A DNA stretch of 5,433 nt, taken from NCBI GenBank assembly GCA_028691155.1, contig JAQUZV010000150.1:1-5433 (forward strand), read 5' to 3'. The notes beneath the pieces are model-generated. The model was given only the letters and a program-made list of their open reading frames with translations. It ran no database searches and was not told the origin of the DNA. Both the position numbers and the translations under genes were made by a program. The first letter of the stretch is position 1. Each line of letters opens with the position of its first letter. This document shows, piece by piece, positions 5,072-5,433 of this stretch. This DNA comes from Victivallales bacterium (GTDB taxonomy: Bacteria; Verrucomicrobiota; Lentisphaeria; Victivallales; SZUA-371).

Positions 5072-5433
5072 ATGAAATTCGGATCGACGGGGGCGCTGTT
5101 GGGCTGCCTGGCGGGGATATTGTGGCCGACATTCGGTACGGCGGGGAAGAATAATCCGGTCGCCGCTTCGCCGCAAAGCAAATATCGGGCCGGGTTTGAA
5201 AAATTATTCCAGTTGGGGCTGCCGCGGGTGCCGCCGGGCTACCGTCCGGCCTTGGTTAAACTGGATCATGATTATTCTTATGGCCGGGATGTCATCAGTT
5301 GGATTAAGGAAAATCCGTTGGAACATGTGGCCGACTGTTTTTTGGGCGGGTTGATGAAATGCCGTATTTATCTACCGGGGCGCAGGTGTGATACGGCGAA
5401 AAAGATTTTGTCGCAATCATTGGTCCTGAAAAG
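5072..5433 (+). CDS. Partial gene for an unrecognised, probably exported protein
   Basis: The frame is open from the ATG at 5072 to the window edge, 120 complete codons, and the C-terminus is missing. The N-terminus, MKFGSTGALLGCLAGILWP and on to about residue 25, is hydrophobic with one lysine and looks like a signal peptide ending near FGTAG. The LLGC at 9-12 is too close to the start to be a convincing lipobox. The rest is soluble and mixed in charge, with KYRAGFEKLFQLGLPRVPPG (37-56), a D-H-D-Y-S-Y segment (about 67-72), a W-I-K-E-N-P segment and cysteines near 89, 97 and 107. I do not recognise a family. A run of six Gs (5058-5063) eight bases before the ATG is the only ribosome binding site candidate. 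An ATG at 5065 is in another frame and soon stops. The gene diverges from arnT with 247 bases between the starts, and it has no correctly oriented copy of the 11-bp repeat array, so regulation with arnT is not supported. Confidence 0.7.
   Translation, partial: MKFGSTGALLGCLAGILWPTFGTAGKNNPVAASPQSKYRAGFEKLFQLGLPRVPPGYRPALVKLDHDYSYGRDVISWIKENPLEHVADCFLGGLMKCRIYLPGRRCDTAKKILSQSLVLK

Noticed and set aside
4940..5176. Minus-strand frame of 78 codons across the divergent intergenic region
   Set aside because: It is Arg/Pro-rich, has no family resemblance, and overlaps the rightward gene start and promoter region.

Overview
The window reads as a piece of a Gram-negative chromosome carrying a compact envelope-stress or lipid A modification locus. 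The outer membrane is implied by a full-length ArnT-type lipid A sugar transferase. GC content is moderate to high and codon use looks even across the genes. Nothing seen fixes the phylum. The gene order is not that of the enterobacterial arn operon, and no other arn genes are present.

Layout: five genes lie on the minus strand and one on the plus strand. Transcription of the main unit starts near 4852 and runs leftwards: arnT (3091-4824), an OmpR-family response regulator (2399-3094) and a CusS/PmrB-like sensor histidine kinase (814-2439). The three are tightly packed, with an ATGA overlap and then a 41-base overlap. After a 98-base gap with its own promoter comes a small secreted protein made of two PepSY-like repeats (158-715). 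Then come a perfect 11-bp hairpin and the start of another minus-strand gene cut by the window edge (1-89), which may be a COG4705-type membrane protein. Diverging from arnT, a plus-strand gene for an unrecognised, probably exported protein begins at 5072 and runs off the right edge. There are no tRNA or rRNA genes, insertion sequences or CRISPR arrays.

Two observations tie the locus together. First, the regions just upstream of arnT and of the PepSY-like gene align without gaps (about 32 of 43 bases). Each contains three tandem 11-bp direct repeats (consensus GGYMATNYNSC) ending 5 bp before a good -10 hexamer, and neither has a recognisable -35. This is the architecture expected for activation by an OmpR/PhoB-type regulator, so I infer that the regulator encoded here controls its own operon and the PepSY-like gene. 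Second, the periplasmic part of the sensor kinase contains one copy of the same PepSY-like module that is duplicated in the secreted protein (about 23 of 58 identical, no gaps).

The working model (inference) is this: the kinase senses an envelope signal through a PepSY-like module, the regulator switches on arnT and the secreted two-module protein, and the secreted protein may bind the same ligand or the sensor and so adjust the response.
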